Shown one piece after another: positions 7,895-18,412 of a stretch of 31,792 nt of DNA (the stretch's first letter is position 1; the number at the start of each line of letters is the position of its first letter). The stretch is taken from contig DASQNQ010000381.1 in NCBI GenBank assembly GCA_035644895.1, positions 1-31,792 on the forward strand. The letters run 5' to 3'. Source of the DNA: Falsiroseomonas sp035644895. GTDB taxonomy: Bacteria; Pseudomonadota; Alphaproteobacteria; Acetobacterales; Acetobacteraceae. The position numbers and the translations under genes are program-made. The notes beneath the pieces were generated by a model. The model was not told the origin of the DNA. It made no database searches and saw only the letters and a list, made by a program, of their open reading frames with translations.

Positions 7895-9807
7895 CGGGGT
7901 GCCCCGAACAGCAGAAGGGTGACGAAGAGCACGAGCCCGATGATCATGGCGAAGGCATAGTTCGCCACCCGCCCGGTCTGGATGCGGACCACGCCGCGCG
8001 CCGCGTCGGATGCCAGTGTCGCAGCGCCGTTCGGCACGCCGTCGATGATGCGCGCATCGCCGGTGCGCCAGAACACCTGAGCCAGCCGCCGCGCCGGCCG
8101 CACGAAGATCGCATCGTACAGCTCGTCGAAGTACCACTTGTTCAGCAGGAACAGGTAGGCGCCGCGGAACGACGTGGCGATCCGGCCCGGGAGGGACGGT
8201 ACGAACATGTAGAACAGGTAGGCCACCGCAATGCCCGCGATGCCCACAACCGTGGGCGCCAACGGCACCCAGGCCGGGACGTGATGCGCGTGTTCCAGAA
8301 CCTCATTGTGCGGGCCGTTGTGGATGGCCTCGTTCCAGAACGCCGCCTGCTCCTGGCCTACGAAGAGCGGGTAGAAGACGTAGCCGGCGAACACCGCGCC
8401 GACCGCCAGCACCAGCAGGGGCACCAGCATGACCCAAGGGCTCTCATGCACATGCTCCATGGTGTGCGCGTCAGCGCGTGGCGTGCCATGGAAGGCCAGG
8501 ATAATGAGCCGCCAGGAGTAGAAGGCCGTCAGGAACGCCGCGAGCAGACCGGCGATGAAGGCGTACATACCGGACACGCTGTGCGCGGCATAGGCGACCT
8601 CGAGTACCATGTCCTTCGAGTAGTAGCCGGCGAAGTACGGGATGCCCGCCAGCGCCAGCGACCCGATCCAGAACACAGCGTAGGTCACCGGGATCTTCCG
8701 CCAGATCCCGCCCATCCGCCGGATGTCCTGCTCGTCCGACATGGCGTGGATGACCGATCCTGCGCCGAGGAAGAGCAGCGCCTTGAAGAAGGCGTGGGTG
8801 AAAAGGTGAAACACCGCCGCCTGGTACACGCCGACCCCGGCTGCGAAGAACATGTAGCCGAGCTGCGAGCAGGTCGAGTAGGCGATGATGCGCTTGATGT
8901 CGTTCTGGACGCAGCCGATCGTTGCTGCGAACAGCGCGGTGGACGCGCCCACGACCGTCACGATCGTCAGCGCGACCGGCGCGTACTCCATGACCGGCGA
9001 CATGCGGGCGATCAGAAAGACGCCCGCGGTCACCATCGTCGCCGCGTGAATCAGCGCCGAGACGGGCGTCGGCCCCTCCATCGCATCCGGCAGCCAGGTG
9101 TGCAGGCCAAGCTGGGCCGACTTGCCGCAGGCACCCAGGAACAGCAGCACGCCGATGACTTCGAGCGAAGGCATCCCGAGGAAGGTCGCCTCCCTCGCCT
9201 GCCCGACGCCGGCGAAGATCGTCTCGAACTCGACTGACTGGAACGTCCAGAAGGTCAGCGCGAGGCCGAGCATGAAGAACAAGTCGCCCACGCGGTTCAC
9301 GATGAAGGCCTTCATCGCGGCGCGGTTCGCGCTCTCGCGCTCGTACCAATAACCGATCAACAGATAGCTCGCGAGGCCGACACCCTCCCAGCCGAAGAAG
9401 AGCTGCACGAGGTTGTCCGCTGTCACCAGCATGAGCATCATGAAGGTGAACAGGCTGAGGTAGGCGAAGAAGCGCGGGATCGTCGCGTCGTGCGACATGT
9501 ACCCGACCGAGTAGAGGTGGATCAGCGTCGAGATGAAGGTGACCATGGCCACCATAACGACACTCAGGGTGTCGTAGCGCAGCGCCCAGGCGACCTCGAA
9601 CCCGCCCACGTCGATCCAGGTGACGATGGGCACGACACCCGGCGCGGCACCCAGCGCCACCTCTGCGAAAGCGCCGAGGCCGCAGGCCGCGGCGAGCGCC
9701 ATGCACCCGACGGTCACCCACTGCGACGCCCTGTCGCCGATCCAACGCCCGAGGAACCCGGCTATGCAGGCACCCAGCAAGGGGAAGAAGACGGCACCGA
9801 CATACAT
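7891..9807 (-). CDS. nuoL: NADH-quinone oxidoreductase subunit L
   Basis: A 638-residue subunit at the distal end of the complex I membrane arm. Motifs include FFGWEGVGLASYLLIGYWYE with the functional glutamate, and KSAQLGLHTWLPDAMEGPTP with the lysine followed by VSALIHAATMVTAGVFL. The polypeptide ends in the extended C-terminal part (GAYLFLLNKWYFDELYDAIF onward) that forms the long lateral helix and terminal anchor in this subunit. Length is normal. It starts four bases after nuoK. Confidence 0.97.
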   Translation of the reverse strand: MYVGAVFFPLLGACIAGFLGRWIGDRASQWVTVGCMALAAACGLGAFAEVALGAAPGVVPIVTWIDVGGFEVAWALRYDTLSVVMVAMVTFISTLIHLYSVGYMSHDATIPRFFAYLSLFTFMMLMLVTADNLVQLFFGWEGVGLASYLLIGYWYERESANRAAMKAFIVNRVGDLFFMLGLALTFWTFQSVEFETIFAGVGQAREATFLGMPSLEVIGVLLFLGACGKSAQLGLHTWLPDAMEGPTPVSALIHAATMVTAGVFLIARMSPVMEYAPVALTIVTVVGASTALFAATIGCVQNDIKRIIAYSTCSQLGYMFFAAGVGVYQAAVFHLFTHAFFKALLFLGAGSVIHAMSDEQDIRRMGGIWRKIPVTYAVFWIGSLALAGIPYFAGYYSKDMVLEVAYAAHSVSGMYAFIAGLLAAFLTAFYSWRLIILAFHGTPRADAHTMEHVHESPWVMLVPLLVLAVGAVFAGYVFYPLFVGQEQAAFWNEAIHNGPHNEVLEHAHHVPAWVPLAPTVVGIAGIAVAYLFYMFVPSLPGRIATSFRGAYLFLLNKWYFDELYDAIFVRPARRLAQVFWRTGDARIIDGVPNGAATLASDAARGVVRIQTGRVANYAFAMIIGLVLFVTLLLFGAPR

Positions 9808-9811
9808 GGCC

Positions 9812-10123
9812 TCAGCCCCTCAGCGTGGACACGTCGTCCACCGCGATGCTGCCGCGGTTGCGGAAGTAGATGACCACGATGGCCAGGCCGATCGCCGCCT
9901 CGGCCGCCGCCACGGTCAGGATGAACATGACGAAGATCTGGCCCGTCAGGTCGCCGAGCTGGGAGGCGAACGCGACCAGGTTCAGGTTCACCGCCAGCAG
10001 AATCAGCTCGACCGACATCAAGATGACGATGATGTTCTTGCGGTTCAGGAAGATCCCGAACACACCGAGGACGAGCAGGATGGCGCTCACCACCAGGTAG
10101 TGGGCAAGGCTGACGGCCATCAT
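9812..10123 (-). CDS. nuoK: NADH-quinone oxidoreductase subunit K
   Basis: A 103-residue three-helix membrane subunit of complex I (MrpC-like). It starts LAHYLVVSAILLVLGVFGIF and carries the conserved acidic motif MSVELILLAVNLNLVAF in helix 2 and AAAEAAIGLAIVV in helix 3, both glutamates of which are needed for proton transfer in characterised homologues. The ATG shares one base with the nuoJ stop (TGATG). Confidence 0.96.
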   Translation of the reverse strand: MMAVSLAHYLVVSAILLVLGVFGIFLNRKNIIVILMSVELILLAVNLNLVAFASQLGDLTGQIFVMFILTVAAAEAAIGLAIVVIYFRNRGSIAVDDVSTLRG

Positions 10124-10809
10124 CAGTGGTGCCCTCCGGGCGCGTGATGCTCGACCTGCCGGCGCTCCCCGGCCGGCGCCTCGACGGGTGGCCGCTCGAT
10201 CCCGGTCTCGGCCAACCCGGCGCCGAGCGGCACCTTGCGCAGGTTCACGCTGCCGGCACGGGCCACCTGGCGCGAGATGTCCTGTCGCCGTGACTGCGGC
10301 TTGCCTCGCAGCGTCAGCACGATGGCGCCGATCATCGCGACCAGCAGGATCAGGCCGGAGAGCTGGAAAAGCCAGACATGGTCCGTGTAGAGCACGCGAC
10401 CGAGCGCACGCGTGTTCTCCACCTCAGGCTGGATCGGGTTGAGCCGCAGCCCCTCAACGTCCGACGCGAAGCCCCAGGAGCCGAGCACGAGCAGCAGCTC
10501 CAGGAACAGAATGCCGCCAACGACGGCGCCGACCGGGGCGTAGCGCTGGAAGCCTTCCCGCAGCTGCGCGAAGTCAACGTCCAGCATCATGACCACGAAG
10601 AGGAACAGGACCGCGACCGCGCCGACATAGACGATGACCAGAATCATCGCCAGGAACTCCGCCCCCGCAAGGAGGAAGAGGGCCGCCGCGTTGAAGAAGC
10701 AGAGGATGAGGAACAGCACGCTGTGGACCGGGTTGCGGCTGGTCACCACCATGACGGCGCTGGCGATCAGGATGCCAGCAAAGAGGTAGAAGGCGGCTGC
10801 GGCGATCAT
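10123..10809 (-). CDS. nuoJ: NADH-quinone oxidoreductase subunit J
   Basis: A 228-residue membrane subunit of complex I. Five hydrophobic helices are recognisable in the first 170 residues, including NPVHSVLFLILCFFNAAALF and the helix 3 region VYVGAVAVLFLFVVMMLDVD, whose pi-bulge helix is important in coupling. After helix 5 (LILLVAMIGAIVLTL) comes a tail of about 60 residues rich in Arg, Pro, Glu and His, ending EHHAPGGHH. This looks longer than I expect for the family. It is separated from the nuoI start side by an 81-base gap, the largest inside the nuo operon. Confidence 0.95.
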   Translation of the reverse strand: MIAAAAFYLFAGILIASAVMVVTSRNPVHSVLFLILCFFNAAALFLLAGAEFLAMILVIVYVGAVAVLFLFVVMMLDVDFAQLREGFQRYAPVGAVVGGILFLELLLVLGSWGFASDVEGLRLNPIQPEVENTRALGRVLYTDHVWLFQLSGLILLVAMIGAIVLTLRGKPQSRRQDISRQVARAGSVNLRKVPLGAGLAETGIERPPVEAPAGERRQVEHHAPGGHH

Positions 10810-10890
10810 CGCAGGCCTCCGGGCGGCGCGTAGGTCATCTGTGCCTTCCGTCTGTCCGGCCCATCTTCCGAGCCGGCTGTTTCGTTCTTC

Positions 10891-11379
10891 TCAGCGGTAC
10901 GGGGCGTCGAGCTCAAGCCGCTTCGCCAGCAGCGGCTCCCACCGCGCGCCGTTATCGAGCAGCTTCTCCTTGTGGTAGATCAGCTCCTCGCGCGTCTCGG
11001 TCGTGAACTCGAGGTTCGGGCCCATGACGATGGCGTCGACCGGGCACGCCTCCTCGCACAGGCCGCAGTAGATGCACTTCGTCATGTCGATGTCGTAGCG
11101 CGTGGTGCGACGGCTGCCGTCCTCGCGCGGCTCAGCCTCGATGACGATGCAGAGCGCGGGACACACCGCCTCGCACAGCTTGCAGGCGATGCACCGCTCC
11201 TCCCCGTTCGGGTAGCGGCGCAGCGCGTGCTCGCCCTTGAAGCGGGGCGAGAGAGGCGCCTTCTCCTGCGGGTAGTTGATCGTCGCCTTGGGCCTGAAGA
11301 AGGCACGCAGCGTCAGCGCCATGCCCGAGGCGAGTTCCGCCAGCAGGAAGCTGCGCGCCGTGCGGTCGAGGAAGGCCAT
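10891..11379 (-). CDS. nuoI: NADH-quinone oxidoreductase subunit I
   Basis: A 162-residue ferredoxin-like subunit that carries clusters N6a and N6b on the path from NADH to quinone. Two four-cysteine blocks are complete: CIACKLCEAVCP (C63, C66, C69, C73) and CIYCGLCEEACP (C102, C105, C108, C112). The N-terminal amphipathic segment (about 1-35) fits the membrane-contacting helix of the family. It begins 15 bases after nuoH. Confidence 0.97.
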   Translation of the reverse strand: MAFLDRTARSFLLAELASGMALTLRAFFRPKATINYPQEKAPLSPRFKGEHALRRYPNGEERCIACKLCEAVCPALCIVIEAEPREDGSRRTTRYDIDMTKCIYCGLCEEACPVDAIVMGPNLEFTTETREELIYHKEKLLDNGARWEPLLAKRLELDAPYR

Positions 11380-11394
11380 GTCAGTCTCTCCCGT

Positions 11395-12408
11395 TCACGC
11401 GCCAGGCAGCCAGCCCGTCAGCTTCAGGACCGCGGCGGTCAGCACGAGCCAGACGAGGCTGAAGGGAAGGAACACTTTCCAGCCGAGGCGCATCAGCTGG
11501 TCGTAGCGGTAGCGCGGGAAGGTCGCGCGCACCCAGACGAAGACGAACATGCAGAAGCAGATCTTCAGCACGAACCAGATCGGCCCGGGGATCCAGGTGA
11601 AGGGCGCGATGTCGAAGGGCGCCAGCCAGCCGCCGAGGAAGAGGATGGTGATCAGCGCGCCCATCAGGATCATGTTCGCGTACTCGCCCAGGAAGAACAG
11701 GGCGAAGGACATCGAGCTGTACTCGACGAAGAAGCCGGCCACCAGCTCCGACTCGCCCTCTGGAAGGTCGAAGGGGGCGCGGTTCGTCTCGGCCAGCGCC
11801 GAGATGAACATGATGATGAACATCGGGAAAAGCGGGATGACGAACCACATCGTCTCCTGCGCCCGGACGATCTGCGTGAGGTTCAGCGAGCCGACGCAGA
11901 GCAGGACGGTGACGATGACGAAGCCCATCGAGACCTCGTAGCTCACCATCTGCGCGGCGGAGCGCAGCGCGCCGAGGAAGGCGTACTTCGAGTTCGACGC
12001 CCAGCCCGCGATGATGATGCCGTAGACGCCAAGAGACGAGATCGCGAACAGGTAGAGGATCCCGACGTTGATGTCGGCGATCGCCCATCCGTCATTCACT
12101 GGAATCACGGCCCAGGCCAGGATTGCCAGCATGAAGGTGATCATCGGCGCCATGATGAAGAGGGCGCGCGCTGCCCCGGCGGGGACGATCGTCTCCTTCA
12201 TCAGCATCTTGATCGCGTCGGCAAATGGCTGGAGCAGCCCGAAGGGGCCGACGACGTTCGGACCCTTGCGCAGCTGCATCGCGCCCAGGATCTTGCGCTC
12301 GGCCCAGGTCAGGTAGGCAACGCCGATGAGCAGCGGCACGATGAGCGCCATGGCCTGTGCCACCGTCAGCGCCGCCGTGGCGAGCGGCGTGGCGAGGAAA
12401 GCGTCCAT
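11395..12408 (-). CDS. nuoH: NADH-quinone oxidoreductase subunit H
   Basis: A 337-residue membrane subunit at the junction of the two arms of complex I, lining the quinone chamber. Diagnostic stretches are TWAERKILGAMQLRKGPNVV and ETNRAPFDLPEGESELVAGF followed by FVEYSSMSFALFFLGEYANM. About eight hydrophobic helices are visible, and length is normal for the family. The gene follows nuoG by six bases. Confidence 0.97.
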   Translation of the reverse strand: MDAFLATPLATAALTVAQAMALIVPLLIGVAYLTWAERKILGAMQLRKGPNVVGPFGLLQPFADAIKMLMKETIVPAGAARALFIMAPMITFMLAILAWAVIPVNDGWAIADINVGILYLFAISSLGVYGIIIAGWASNSKYAFLGALRSAAQMVSYEVSMGFVIVTVLLCVGSLNLTQIVRAQETMWFVIPLFPMFIIMFISALAETNRAPFDLPEGESELVAGFFVEYSSMSFALFFLGEYANMILMGALITILFLGGWLAPFDIAPFTWIPGPIWFVLKICFCMFVFVWVRATFPRYRYDQLMRLGWKVFLPFSLVWLVLTAAVLKLTGWLPGA

Positions 12409-12414
12409 CGCGGC

Positions 12415-14469
12415 CTACTCCGCTGCCATGGCCGGGGCCGGCCCGTAGATCTGCGCGCACTCCGCCATCACCTCGGATGCGCGGGCGATGGAGTCGGCCA
12501 AGTGGTAGGACCGGATCGGCAGGTCGAACGGCATATCGATCATCGCGCCCGGATCGCCCGCGGGACCCGTGGGGTCGTCGCAGCCGCGCGGCGCGAATGG
12601 CTCCGCGAAGCCAGGCACGGCGGCCAGCATCGCGCCACGGAGTTCCGGCAGGTCGTCATAGGGCAGGCGCACGCCCAGGACCTCGCCCGCCGCGCGGACG
12701 ATGCGCCAGTCCTCCCGTGCCTCGCCCGGCGCGTGCACTGCGAGGCGGCCGCGCTGGACGCGGCCCTCGGTGCTCACGTAGGTGCCCTCCTTCTCGGTGT
12801 AGGCAGCGCCCGGCAGGATCACGTCCGCCGCACGCGCGCCGCGGTCGCCGTGATGGCCCTGGTAGACGACGAAGGTGCCCGGCGGGATCGCCACAGGGTC
12901 GAAGCCGTCAGCGCCGAGCAGCCACATCGCCTCGACCCCGCCGGAGAGCATGGCGCCGAGGTCCTGCCCACCCGCACCCGGCAGGAATCCGATGTCGAGC
13001 GCGCCGACCTGCCCGCCGAACTGGTGCAGCATGTTGAAGCCGTGCCAGTCCGGGCGCAGCGCATTCGCCGCTGCCGCGACCTGCCACGCCGCGGCCAGCA
13101 CGGCCGCACCGTCCCGGCGGGCGATGGCGCCTCGGCCGAGCAGGATCATCGGCCGCTGCGCGCCGCGAAGCACCTCCATGAAGGGGTGCGAGCCGTTGAG
13201 CAGCGCGTGCACCGCCGCCGGCCCGTCACCCAGGTGGTCGACCCGGTACGTCAGGTCCACGCCCGCCGACCCGACATAACCGACGCGGAACCCGCCGGCG
13301 ACGTAGCGCTTGCGGATGCGCGCATTGATGACCGGCGCCTCCTTCCGCGGGTCGCTGCCGATGATGAGCAGCGCGTCCGCCTGATCGATGCCGGCGATCG
13401 TGGTGTTGAACAGGTAGTGGTCGCGCCGTGTGGCGGAGATGGCCGCGCCATCCTGCCGGCAGTCCAGGTTCACGCTGCCGAGCGCCGCCATGAGCTGTTT
13501 GAGGGCGAACGCGCTCTCCACCTCGACCAGATCGCCCGCCACGGCACCGATGCGCTCTCCCGGAACGCCCTTCAGCCGCGCGGCAATGGCGCGGAACGCC
13601 TCCGGCCAGCTCGCCTGCCGGAGCTTCCCGTCCACTTTCACCCAGGGGCGGTCCAGCCGCTTCCGCTTCAGGCCGTCGAAGGAGAAGCGGCCGCGATCAG
13701 CCATCCACTCCTCGTTCACGTCGTCATTGATGCGGGGCAGGACGCGCAGCACCTCCGGCCCGCGGGCGTCCACGCGGATGTTGGTGCCGGTCGCGTCCTG
13801 GACGTCAATGCTCTCGGTCTTCCGCAGCTCCCAGGGCCGCGTGACGTAGGCGTAGGGCCTGCTCGTCAGCGCGCCCACGGGGCACAGGTCGATCATGTTG
13901 CCGGACAGCTCGGTGGTCAGCGCCTTCTCGACATAGGTGCCGATCTCCATCGTCTCGCCGCGGCCCGTCGCGCCGAGCTCCGGCACGCCGGCCACCTCGG
14001 ACGCGAAGCGGACACACCGGGTGCAATGGATGCAGCGGTTCATGATCGTCTTGATCAGCGGGCCGACGTACTTGTCCTTCACCACCCGCTTCGGCTCGGC
14101 GTAGCGGCCGTGGTCCATGCCGTAGGCGACCGCCTGGTCCTGCAGGTCGCATTCGCCGCCCTGGTCGCAGATCGGGCAGTCCAGCGGGTGGTTGAGCAGC
14201 AGGAATTCCATAACGCCGCGCCGCGCGTTGCGCACCACCGGGCTGTCGGTCTTCACCACCATGCCGTCTGCGACCGGATAGGCGCAGGAGGCGACGGGCT
14301 TCGGCGCCTTCTCCACCTCAACCAGGCACATGCGGCAGTTGCCGGCGATCGAAAGGCGTTCGTGATAGCAGTAGCGCGGGATCTCCTTCCCCGCGGCCTC
14401 GCAGGCCTGGAGCACCGTCGCGCCGTTCGGGACGTCGACCTCGACGCCGTCTACCGTGACCTTCGCCAT
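12415..14469 (-). CDS. nuoG: NADH-quinone oxidoreductase subunit G
   Basis: A 684-residue iron-sulfur subunit of the peripheral arm. The N-terminal [2Fe-2S] domain has C34, C45, C48 and C62 (RYCYHERLSIAGNCRMC...). Next comes HPLDCPICDQGGECDLQDQA, with the His/Cys ligands of cluster N5, then CIHCTRC and MIDLCPVGALTSRPYAY for a further [4Fe-4S] cluster. From about residue 220 it has a molybdopterin-oxidoreductase-like domain, as in all NuoG, presumed structural. Start chosen at ATG 14469, five bases after the nuoF stop, giving the family start MAKVTVDGVEVDVPNGATVL. Length matches the shorter alphaproteobacterial/mitochondrial type. Confidence 0.96.
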   Translation of the reverse strand: MAKVTVDGVEVDVPNGATVLQACEAAGKEIPRYCYHERLSIAGNCRMCLVEVEKAPKPVASCAYPVADGMVVKTDSPVVRNARRGVMEFLLLNHPLDCPICDQGGECDLQDQAVAYGMDHGRYAEPKRVVKDKYVGPLIKTIMNRCIHCTRCVRFASEVAGVPELGATGRGETMEIGTYVEKALTTELSGNMIDLCPVGALTSRPYAYVTRPWELRKTESIDVQDATGTNIRVDARGPEVLRVLPRINDDVNEEWMADRGRFSFDGLKRKRLDRPWVKVDGKLRQASWPEAFRAIAARLKGVPGERIGAVAGDLVEVESAFALKQLMAALGSVNLDCRQDGAAISATRRDHYLFNTTIAGIDQADALLIIGSDPRKEAPVINARIRKRYVAGGFRVGYVGSAGVDLTYRVDHLGDGPAAVHALLNGSHPFMEVLRGAQRPMILLGRGAIARRDGAAVLAAAWQVAAAANALRPDWHGFNMLHQFGGQVGALDIGFLPGAGGQDLGAMLSGGVEAMWLLGADGFDPVAIPPGTFVVYQGHHGDRGARAADVILPGAAYTEKEGTYVSTEGRVQRGRLAVHAPGEAREDWRIVRAAGEVLGVRLPYDDLPELRGAMLAAVPGFAEPFAPRGCDDPTGPAGDPGAMIDMPFDLPIRSYHLADSIARASEVMAECAQIYGPAPAMAAE

Positions 14470-14474
14470 CTCTC

Positions 14475-15788
<1,314 letters not shown>

Positions 15789-15792
15789 GGCG

Positions 15793-16482
15793 TCACTCTC
15801 CCGGCACGTCCAGCAGCACCTGCGGCCCACCCTCCGGCGCGCTGGTCTGGCGCCCGATGGTGGAGCCGGGCTGCGGGCGTTCGCCCCGCTTCAGCATCTC
15901 GATGAGCGCGACGGTGCGCTCGTAGTCGAGGTCCTCGTAGTAGTCGTCGTCCACCTGCAGCACCGGCGCGTTCACGCAGGCGCCGAGGCACTCGACCTCC
16001 GTCAGCGTGAACAGACCATCCGCGCTGGTGTCGCCGTAGCCCTTGAGCCCTCCGGCGTCGCGGCAGGCGCGGAACACTTCCTCGCTCCCGCGCAGCATGC
16101 AGGGCGTCGTGCCGCAGAGCTGCAGGTGGAAGTGGCCGATCTGCCGCGTGTTGAACATGTAGTAGAAGGTCGCGACCTCGTAGACGCGGATCGGCGGCAT
16201 GCCCAGCCGGTCCGCCACCGCGTCCATCACCACCTTCGGCAGCCAGGCGGAACCCGTCTGCCGCCCCATCTGCCGCTGTGCCACGTAGAGCACCGGGATG
16301 ACCGCACTGGCCTGCTTGCCCTGCGGGTAGCGTGCGACGATGCGCGCGATCTGCGCCTCGCTGTCCGCGTCGAACGCGAAGTGCTCGATCTGCCCGTGGG
16401 GGTCCACGACGTCCTGCGCATGCGTCGCGCCGAAGCCGCCGCCGAGCGACTGCTTGCCGTCGTCGCGGATGTCCTCGCTCAC
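15793..16482 (-). CDS. nuoE: NADH-quinone oxidoreductase subunit E
   Basis: A 229-residue thioredoxin-fold subunit holding the [2Fe-2S] cluster N1a. Ligands are visible as C123 and C128 (LQLCGTTPCMLRG) and C165 and C169 (VECLGACVNAPVLQV). The GTG start at 16482 overlaps the nuoD TGA (GTGA). The first 30 residues and the last 35 or so (after MLKRGERPQPGSTIGRQ) are low-conservation extensions. Confidence 0.96.
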   Translation of the reverse strand: MSEDIRDDGKQSLGGGFGATHAQDVVDPHGQIEHFAFDADSEAQIARIVARYPQGKQASAVIPVLYVAQRQMGRQTGSAWLPKVVMDAVADRLGMPPIRVYEVATFYYMFNTRQIGHFHLQLCGTTPCMLRGSEEVFRACRDAGGLKGYGDTSADGLFTLTEVECLGACVNAPVLQVDDDYYEDLDYERTVALIEMLKRGERPQPGSTIGRQTSAPEGGPQVLLDVPGE

Positions 16483-17759
16483 CGGTCGATCTCCCCGAAG
16501 ACGATGTCGAGGCTGCCGATGATCGCCACCGCGTCAGCCAGCATGTGCCCCTTCGACAGAACCTCCATCGCCTGCAGGTGGGCGAAGCCGGGGGCGCGGA
16601 TCTTCACCCGGTGCGGCCGGTTCGTGCCGTTCGCAACCATGTACACGGCGAACTCGCCCTTGGGCGCCTCGGTCGCCGTGTAGGTCGCGCCGGCCGGCAC
16701 ATGGTAGCCCTCGGTGAACAGCTTGAAGTGGTGGATCAGGCTCTCCATCGAGCGCTTCATGTCGGCGCGCGAGGGCGGCACGATCTTGTTGTCCCGGATC
16801 TTCACCGGGCCGGGGCGCATCGCGGCCAGGCACTGCTCGATCATGCGCTGGCTCTGCCGCATCTCCTGCATGCGGACAAGGTAGCGGTCGTAGCAGTCGC
16901 CGTGCCGCCCGACGGGGATGTCGAAGTCGAGCCGGTCGTACATCTCATAGGGCTGCGCCTTGCGCAGGTCCCAGGCGCAGCCGGAGGCGCGCAGGCAAGG
17001 CCCGGCGAAGCCCCACTCCATCGCCTGCTCGGCCGTCATCACCCCGATGTCGACCGTGCGCTGCTTGAAGATCCGGTTCTCCGTCAGCAGCCCTTCCAAC
17101 TCGTCGAGGAACTTCGGGAAGCGACGGTTCCACGCGCCGATCCGGTCCTCGACCTCCTTAGGAATGTCGCGGGACACGCCGCCGGCACGGAAGTAGTTCG
17201 CATGCAGGTGCGAGCCGCCCGCCGCGTCGTAGAACTCCATCAGCGCTTCGCGCTGCTCGAAGCCCCAGAGGGACGGCGTGATGGCGCCGACGTCGAGCGC
17301 ATACGTCGTGATGTTCAGCAGGTGGTTGGCGATCCGCGTCAGCTCCGCATACAGGGTGCGGATCCAGCGCGCGCGCTCCGGGATGTCGTTCTCGATGCCG
17401 AGCAGCCGCTCGACCGCCAACACCCAGGTGTGCTCCATGCACATGGGCGAGACGTAGTCCAGGCGGTCCATGTAGGGCTGCGCCTGGAGGTACGACTTGT
17501 ACTCCATGAACTTCTCGGTCCCGCGGTGCAGGAGGCCGATGTGCGGGTCGGCGCGCTCCACGACCTCGCCCTTCATCTCGAGGATGAGGCGGAGCACGCC
17601 ATGCGCCGCCGGGTGCTGTGGGCCGAAGTTGATCGTGTGGCTGTCCACCTCCACGCGACGCGTCTGCGCGCTGTCGCCCGTGGTGGAGGTGAAGGCGGCG
17701 GGATCGGCGGCGGCCGCCAGCGGCCCCGCCTCGCTCGCCATGTTGCTGCTGCCGCTCAT
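16479..17759 (-). CDS. nuoD: NADH-quinone oxidoreductase subunit D
   Basis: A 426-residue subunit related to [NiFe]-hydrogenase large subunits; with NuoB it forms the quinone reduction site. INFGPQHPAAHGVLRLILEM contains the conserved quinone-pocket histidines. HIGLLHRGTEKFMEYKSYLQ, SPMCMEHTWVLAVE and the C-terminal SLDIVFGEIDR are diagnostic. The ATG at 17759 overlaps the nuoC stop (ATGA); a second in-frame ATG at 17741 is possible. The first 35 residues are Ala/Ser-rich and variable. Confidence 0.96.
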   Translation of the reverse strand: MSGSSNMASEAGPLAAAADPAAFTSTTGDSAQTRRVEVDSHTINFGPQHPAAHGVLRLILEMKGEVVERADPHIGLLHRGTEKFMEYKSYLQAQPYMDRLDYVSPMCMEHTWVLAVERLLGIENDIPERARWIRTLYAELTRIANHLLNITTYALDVGAITPSLWGFEQREALMEFYDAAGGSHLHANYFRAGGVSRDIPKEVEDRIGAWNRRFPKFLDELEGLLTENRIFKQRTVDIGVMTAEQAMEWGFAGPCLRASGCAWDLRKAQPYEMYDRLDFDIPVGRHGDCYDRYLVRMQEMRQSQRMIEQCLAAMRPGPVKIRDNKIVPPSRADMKRSMESLIHHFKLFTEGYHVPAGATYTATEAPKGEFAVYMVANGTNRPHRVKIRAPGFAHLQAMEVLSKGHMLADAVAIIGSLDIVFGEIDR

Positions 17760-18412
17760 CGCGGGCCTCCGGAGGTATCGGGGATCTGGCCGCGCTCCTG
17801 GCGGGTCAGATGCACCTTCTCGTCGCCAGGCAGGGACGTCATGCCCTCCCACGGGGAGAGGAAGTCGAAGTCGCGGAACTCATGCGTCAACGAGACGGGC
17901 TCATAGACCACCTGCTTCCGCGTCTCGTCGTAGCGGACCTCGACATGGCCGGTCAGCGGGAAGTCCTTCCGCAGCGGATGGCCCTGGAAGCCGTAATCGG
18001 TCAGCAGGCGGCGGTGGTCGACGAGCCCGTCGAAAAGGATGCCGTACATGTCCCAGGCCTCCCGCTCGTACCACGGGGCGCAGGGCCAGATGGCAGAGAG
18101 GCTCGGCACAGGCGTCTGCTCGTCCGTCGAGATGATCACCCGAACGCGCCGGTTCTGGGACAGGCTGAGCAGGTTGTACACCACCTCGAAGCGCTCCGGC
18201 CGGTCCGGCCAGTCCACCCCGCACAGGTCCACCATCTGCTCGAAGGCAAAGCGCGGATCGGTCTTGAGGAGCGTCATCAGATTGCGGATCTGCTCGCGCC
18301 GCGCACGCAGCACCAGTTCCTGCCCGCGCTCGATCACCACCTCCTCCACCGCGCCCGGCGCGGCCCCGGCGATGGCGGCGCCGAGTTCCCGCAGCATGTT
18401 CGCATCAACCAC
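17756..18412 (-). CDS. nuoC: NADH-quinone oxidoreductase subunit C
   Basis: The roughly 30-kDa peripheral-arm subunit of complex I. Characteristic blocks are FEQMVDLCGVDWPDRPERFE, the segment WYEREAWDMYGILFDG, and LTDYGFQGHPLRKDFPLTGH near the C-terminus. Two starts are possible. The GTG at 18412 overlaps the end of nuoB by eight bases and gives 218 residues. The ATG at 18397 sits just after the nuoB stop and gives 213. Neither has a strong ribosome binding site. NuoC and NuoD are separate genes here, unlike the fused NuoCD of enterobacteria. Confidence 0.94.
   Translation of the reverse strand: MVDANMLRELGAAIAGAAPGAVEEVVIERGQELVLRARREQIRNLMTLLKTDPRFAFEQMVDLCGVDWPDRPERFEVVYNLLSLSQNRRVRVIISTDEQTPVPSLSAIWPCAPWYEREAWDMYGILFDGLVDHRRLLTDYGFQGHPLRKDFPLTGHVEVRYDETRKQVVYEPVSLTHEFRDFDFLSPWEGMTSLPGDEKVHLTRQERGQIPDTSGGPR

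Noticed and set aside
17497..18135. Plus-strand frame opposite nuoD/nuoC
   Set aside because: Arg/Pro/Ser-rich shadow with no motif; nuoD and nuoC on the other strand are certain.
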